Shown here: positions 60,552 through 64,000 of the stretch, one piece after another
Numbering within the stretch: position 1 is the stretch's first letter
Layout: every line of letters starts with the position of its first letter
Origin: Streptomyces sp. NBC_00459
Lineage (GTDB): Bacteria; Actinomycetota; Actinomycetes; Streptomycetales; Streptomycetaceae
NCBI RefSeq assembly: GCF_036013955.1
Contig: NZ_CP107903.1
Span: 4,278,001-4,342,000 of the forward strand
Reading direction: 5' to 3'
DNA length: 64,000 bases
Program-made: the position numbers and the translations under genes
Notes under the pieces: model-generated
Databases searched by the model: none
What the model was told of the DNA's origin: nothing
The model's input: only the letters and a program-made list of their open reading frames with translations

Positions 60552-61289
60552 GGCCGCATCGAGAACGTGGATACGGCCGCCGCTGCCGTGAGGAACTTCC
60601 CTCGCCCGACGGTGATGCCGGGATGACGAGAATCAGACGCCGTAGGGGTTGTCGATGATGTAGACCCAGTCCCCCTCGCTCGTCCTCCTCATCACCTCGA
60701 CCGCCTTCCCCTCCACGATGCCGCTCTCGCTCGTGATCCGCCAGGACGGCTGGACCATCGCCAGGTCGCCGTTCTGATGGACCGACGTGGCCACGACCTC
60801 CATGGTGCTGGGCGAGGCGAGGTAGGGCTTGAGCGCTTCCTTGATGCTTTCCCTGCCGTAGACCGGCTCCTGTCCCGGTCCCGGCACGAACATCGCGTCT
60901 TCGTCGAACAGGGAACCCAGTCCGTCGAGGTCCCGGTCCTTGAGGTACTGGGCGAAGCGCTCGTGCACGACTTCCGGCTTCATATTCTTTCCTTCTCTCT
61001 TCGCTTCTTCGTTGCGGACGGGCAGGTCGGCTACCGGCCGATCCATGTGAGCCATTGACCGGTGACGGACGGCGTCAGCCCCAGAAAGCTGCTGGGCGCT
61101 GTCGTGCGCGCCGATGATCCTGTCCGGCACGGGGGGCGAGGCCCTCATGCAGCGCGGTAACCGCGGCCGCTCCCGCGTCTGCGGCGGCATGGGAGGCGGC
61201 CGGTGTGTCGGCGGCGGCGTGGATGTGTCAGAGGGTGTGGGGGTCGGGCAGGGTGACGGGTTCACCCGGGGTGGGCCAGTGCAGCGGGG
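60552..61289. repeat. tandem duplication, unit B (about 738 bp)
   Basis: Second copy of the unit starting GGCCGCATCG at 60552; it carries an additional ~35 bp in the promoter part (about 61108-61150). See unit A at 59849. Confidence 0.8.
60633..60983 (-). CDS. NTF2/SnoaL-like protein, copy B
   Basis: 116 residues, paralogous to copy A with differences such as GREGIKEA to GRESIKEA, GTFEMGAA to STMEVVAT and IENPYGV to IDNPYGV. Same start context (ATG 60983). The two genes have diverged mostly at replacement-type positions in the central strand, which would fit a change of ligand or relaxed constraint. Confidence 0.82.
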   Translation of the reverse strand: MKPEVVHERFAQYLKDRDLDGLGSLFDEDAMFVPGPGQEPVYGRESIKEALKPYLASPSTMEVVATSVHQNGDLAMVQPSWRITSESGIVEGKAVEVMRRTSEGDWVYIIDNPYGV

Positions 61290-62040
61290 CGCCGGCGGCG
61301 TCGAAGGTGTGCTGGACGTGGCTGCGGTCTTCGGTGTAGTGGGCCCAGCCCTCGGCGTGCACGGCGACCACGAGGGGGTCGCCGAGCAGGCGGCGGGCCT
61401 CGACGGCCTGGACCGCGGTCAGCGACAGCCGTACGTCACCGAATGCCTCGAAGCCGGCCGCGCCCAGGTGTAGCAGCGCCACGTCGATGCGGTACCGGCT
61501 GGCCAGGGCGCTCATCGCGTCCAGGTCGACGGTGTCACCGGAGACGTACACGCTCGGTGTGGAGCCGTCGTCGGTGTGCAGGAGGAAGCCGGTGACCGGG
61601 CCGGTGAGTTCCTCGGTGCCGAGGGGGCCGTGGCGGGCGGGGACCGCGGTGATGTTCAGCGGCGTGCGTCCCGGCTTCGACAGGGTCCGGGTCTGCCAGG
61701 GCTCCAGGCCGACGGCCGCACCCCCGAGATCGGTGGCGCCGGCGACGGTGGTGAACACCTGCGAGGCGCCGGAGGCCACCGCACGCCCGGCGGTGTCGAG
61801 GTTGTCCAGATGCCCGGTGTGGCTGACCAGGACCGCGTCGAGAGCGGGCAGTTCCCCGGGCTTCAGTGCCGGGTCGGCGGTCTTGCGCACCGGGACCGGG
61901 CCGTCCTGGTACTCGGTGCCGGCGGCGTCGAAGGTCGGGTCTGTCAGCAGCGTCCAGCCGGCCAGGCGGATCAGCGCGGTGGGGCCGCCGAGCACCGTCA
62001 CGGTGTTCGCGTCACGGGTCACGGCGTCGTCGGTTGCCAC
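61228..62040 (-). CDS. MBL-fold hydrolase (UlaG-like)
   Basis: 270 residues. VLGGPTALIRLAGWTLLTDP near the start, the metal motif VSHTGHLDNLD near 82 (in place of the usual H-x-H-x-D-N), VPARHGPLG near 130, VSGDTVDLD near 170 and VVAVHAEGWAHY near 230: the layout of UlaG-type lactonases/phosphodiesterases. GTG/ATG start at 62040 next to a divergent HxlR gene, so the product is probably HxlR-controlled. Part of its 3' end was duplicated at 60491. Confidence 0.86.
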   Translation of the reverse strand: MATDDAVTRDANTVTVLGGPTALIRLAGWTLLTDPTFDAAGTEYQDGPVPVRKTADPALKPGELPALDAVLVSHTGHLDNLDTAGRAVASGASQVFTTVAGATDLGGAAVGLEPWQTRTLSKPGRTPLNITAVPARHGPLGTEELTGPVTGFLLHTDDGSTPSVYVSGDTVDLDAMSALASRYRIDVALLHLGAAGFEAFGDVRLSLTAVQAVEARRLLGDPLVVAVHAEGWAHYTEDRSHVQHTFDAAGAPLHWPTPGEPVTLPDPHTL

Positions 62041-62088
62041 GGGTTACTCCTTGACGATCAGGGGTTGGTCCCCTCACTCTGACCGAGT

Positions 62089-62107
62089 TACTTTCTAGAG
62101 GGAAGTA
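62089..62107. promoter_or_regulatory. HxlR-type inverted repeat
   Basis: TACTT (62089-62093), 9 nt, AAGTA (62103-62107) lies between the divergent MBL and HxlR genes and matches the operator style of HxlR/MarR-like regulators (GTACTT...AAGTAC). Confidence 0.55.
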
Positions 62108-62131
62108 CATACCTTCAGGTGAGGTGAGCAC

Positions 62132-62506
62132 GTGCAGGAAAGCACGCGAGGCAACGTCCGTAATCCCGCCTGCCCCGGCAGGCAGCTGTTCGACCTGGTC
62201 ACCGCCCGGTGGGCCGCCCTGGTCCTGGTCGACCTCATGAACGGCCCGCAACGCTGGTCCGAGCTGCGCCGTCGGGCCGGCGGCGTCAGCGACAAAATGC
62301 TCGCGCAGACCCTGCGCGACCTCGAAACCGGCGGACTGATCACCCGCACCGTTCACACCGGCCGCCCACCGTCGGTGCAGTACGCCCTGACCGACCTCGC
62401 CCGCGACGCCACCCCCGCACTGCAACACCTGCAGAACTGGGCCGAAGAACACACCCACGACTACGACCACCACCGACGCACCCACACCACCCACCCGACA
62501 CCCTGA
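62132..62506 (+). CDS. HxlR-family winged-helix regulator
   Basis: 124 residues. HxlR signature: GRQLFDLVTARWAALVLVDL, NGPQRWSELRRRAGGVSDKM, LAQTLRDLETGGLITRTVHT, all present. Members respond to redox or small electrophiles and control adjacent detoxification genes. GTG 62132 with GAGGTGA upstream. Divergent from the MBL gene with an inverted repeat in between, so autoregulation plus control of MBL is likely. Confidence 0.9.
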   Translation: MQESTRGNVRNPACPGRQLFDLVTARWAALVLVDLMNGPQRWSELRRRAGGVSDKMLAQTLRDLETGGLITRTVHTGRPPSVQYALTDLARDATPALQHLQNWAEEHTHDYDHHRRTHTTHPTP

Positions 62507-62665
62507 ACAAGGCAGGTTCAACGCACACACGTCACCGCGCTTCGATCTGACGCGAGTGCGGGATCGGCGGTGGGAGTGGTGAGCGTCGAATCCGGCAGAG
62601 ACCAGGTCGAGGACATGGTCGACGTCTTGCACCATGCGTCGGTTGTGCGGGGCTGTATCGCCCGG

Positions 62666-63988
62666 TCAGCGGATCCGGGGCAGGGCCTTGTCCGGGTGCG
62701 CGGCGTGTACGTACTTCACGGCGATGGAGGGGTGGATGCCGAAGAGGCGGACGAGGTGGACCGGGTCGGCGGTCTCCCGGGCCTCATCCAGGATGCGGTC
62801 GGCCCATACCTGCCGTGGCAGCAGCCCGATCTGGTCGAACGCGGCCCGCATCGCGCAGTAGCTGACCTGCGGGGAGGCGGGGTGCCGGTAGGTCTGGGAG
62901 GTGATCAGCAGATGCGGGTTGGTGGCCTGGGGCCAGCGGCGGCGGCGCTCGCGCAGCCAGTCGGCCACCAGGCCGGTGCTCAGGTCGTCGAGGTAGGCGC
63001 AGTGGGTGTGTTCGCCCCGCCGCACTGTCAGGATCCGGCGGGCAAGGTCAGGGTCTGACAGGCCGAGCCGGGCGACTTCCACGGCGCGCACGGCATGGAT
63101 GGCAACCAGGCCGACGATGAGCCGCGCGGCGGGACCGTCGAGCTGGTCCAGGACGCCGGCCAGGCGGTCGCTGGACAGCGGCCGTGGCAGGTGTACCCCT
63201 ACACGCCGGTGCAGCCCGGCCGTGGGGTCGCGGAAGATCACCCGCTCCTGTTTCAGGGCCCGGAAGATGCTGCGCAGCACGCCGAGCAGACCCCGTGCCA
63301 CGTTGCCCTGGTAGCGGGCGAGTTCGCTCTCGATGTGACCGGCGGTGACCTGCCGCAGGTCCAGCCCTGCTGCCGTCCACGAGGTCAGGGCGGGCCAGGC
63401 CATGCGCAGGTATCGGCGAATGAGCCTCCAGTCTGCCGGGGGATGCCGGTAGCGGCCCTGGCCGCGCAGGACCCGCACCCAGGCGTTCAGCTGGTCGGCC
63501 ATCGGCGCGGGAAGCCGAGCGATCCGCGTGTGCAGGGCCTTCTCGTCGTGCCGATCGCGCCGCTCCTGGCTCATGTCCGTCAGGCGTGGCTGCACCTGGC
63601 GCTGAACGTCGGCGAGCAGCTGCCGTGGGGTCTCGAAGAGTTCGTCGGCCTCCAGCAGGGCGTGCGCGCGCAGGAAGGAGATCACACGGCAGGTGGCGGC
63701 GGTGCCGGCCGCGACGGTCCCCGCCAGGGAGCGGACGTCGCGCTCGGGGATCGGCTCGTGCGCCCCCAGCCGGGCCAGCAGCGTATGCAGGACCAGGGCC
63801 GCACCACCGGGCACGTTGCGTTTGTCGGCGAGCCAGGCCCGCGGATAGCCAGCGGTGAAGGTATCGAACAGCTCCTGTGCAGGAGCCGGCAGCGGGGGCA
63901 GCGAGAGGACGGGGGCGTGCGGCTCGCGGTGCCAGGTCCGCGGCATCGAGAACAGCGACAGCTGCCCCGCGACGACCGGCACCGGCAC
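62666..63988 (-). CDS. tyrosine-recombinase-like integrase, 5' end near window edge
   Basis: 440 residues from GTG 63988; the true start may be beyond the window. C-terminal catalytic part shows IHAVRAVEVARLGLSDPDLA (box I Arg), LTVRRGEHTH, WADRILDEARETADPVHLVR (box II, H-x-x-R read as W-x-x-R), LFGIHPSIAVKYVHAAHPDK (final Tyr). This is the layout of phage-type integrases, with the box II His replaced by Trp; the large N-terminal part is typical of actinobacterial transposon-borne recombinases. Its job may be transposition or inversion of this accessory region. Confidence 0.7.
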   Translation of the reverse strand: MPVPVVAGQLSLFSMPRTWHREPHAPVLSLPPLPAPAQELFDTFTAGYPRAWLADKRNVPGGAALVLHTLLARLGAHEPIPERDVRSLAGTVAAGTAATCRVISFLRAHALLEADELFETPRQLLADVQRQVQPRLTDMSQERRDRHDEKALHTRIARLPAPMADQLNAWVRVLRGQGRYRHPPADWRLIRRYLRMAWPALTSWTAAGLDLRQVTAGHIESELARYQGNVARGLLGVLRSIFRALKQERVIFRDPTAGLHRRVGVHLPRPLSSDRLAGVLDQLDGPAARLIVGLVAIHAVRAVEVARLGLSDPDLARRILTVRRGEHTHCAYLDDLSTGLVADWLRERRRRWPQATNPHLLITSQTYRHPASPQVSYCAMRAAFDQIGLLPRQVWADRILDEARETADPVHLVRLFGIHPSIAVKYVHAAHPDKALPRIR

Positions 63989-64000
63989 TGTCCGGCCGGT

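Overview
The window is high-GC actinobacterial chromosome, almost certainly Streptomyces: GTG/TTG starts are common, most neighbouring genes overlap by ATGA/GTGA, and it carries a WhiB-like regulator, an SpoIIE-type phosphatase with a PAS domain, SUKH and DUF6415-type proteins and two repeats that are very common in Streptomyces. From memory, the order acs-nhaA-(holin-like)-hydrolase-marP-nudix-nth-crp-...-arsA pair-wblA-PBP resembles the S. coelicolor SCO3563-SCO3580 region; no search was run.

Layout. 0.1-9.5 kb: secreted deacetylase-like lipoprotein, a SulP transporter fused to beta-carbonic anhydrase, acetyl-CoA synthetase, NhaA, a holin-like membrane protein and an alpha/beta hydrolase. 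9.7-9.9 kb: a densely structured intergenic segment that may be an RNA. 9.9-18.8 kb: marP, NUDIX and nth on the minus strand, diverging from crp; then a PQQ-type propeller protein, a nucleotidyltransferase, MBL and NUDIX hydrolases, RidA and DUF4177. 18.8-27.2 kb: two coupled ArsA-type ATPases converging on wblA, a bifunctional PBP, a gene broken by an amber codon, YqeY, a phosphoesterase and a Pr6Pr-like membrane protein. 27.3-28.1 kb: tRNA-Pro(CGG) and a gene-poor stretch bounded by an imperfect copy of the tRNA 3' end. 28.1-34.3 kb: SUKH protein, PAS-SpoIIE phosphatase and a three-gene sugar ABC importer. 34.4-42.7 kb: FAD monooxygenase, a lipoprotein/adaptor/ATPase/permease cassette, a small secreted protein and a histidine kinase whose 3' end overlaps that of a convergent response regulator. 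43.1-47.2 kb: a 1361-residue HTH-nSTAND-WD40 protein. 47.2-51 kb: GNAT, a 95-residue protein, a PhyH-like dioxygenase and an amidohydrolase. 51.2-57.1 kb: cobalamin genes (cobH, cobK, cbiD) with a NiCoT nickel/cobalt permease, then a TrkA-type NAD-binding membrane protein.

From 57.2 kb the window becomes accessory DNA: a cassette of small Streptomyces-type proteins led by a 5'-truncated regulator, an N-terminal scrap of an ATP-dependent DNA ligase cut off at its catalytic lysine motif, further decayed fragments, a tandem duplication of an NTF2/SnoaL-like gene plus the tail of an MBL gene, an HxlR regulator divergent from that MBL gene, and a tyrosine-recombinase-like protein running off the right edge.

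Functional links that can be argued: cobalt/nickel uptake with corrin synthesis (with a Nur-box-like site at the permease promoter); the two-component system with the nearby envelope ABC cassette (11-nt-period direct repeats before the cassette); HxlR with its divergent MBL partner (inverted repeat between them); and amidohydrolase/dioxygenase/small protein as a probable transcription unit.
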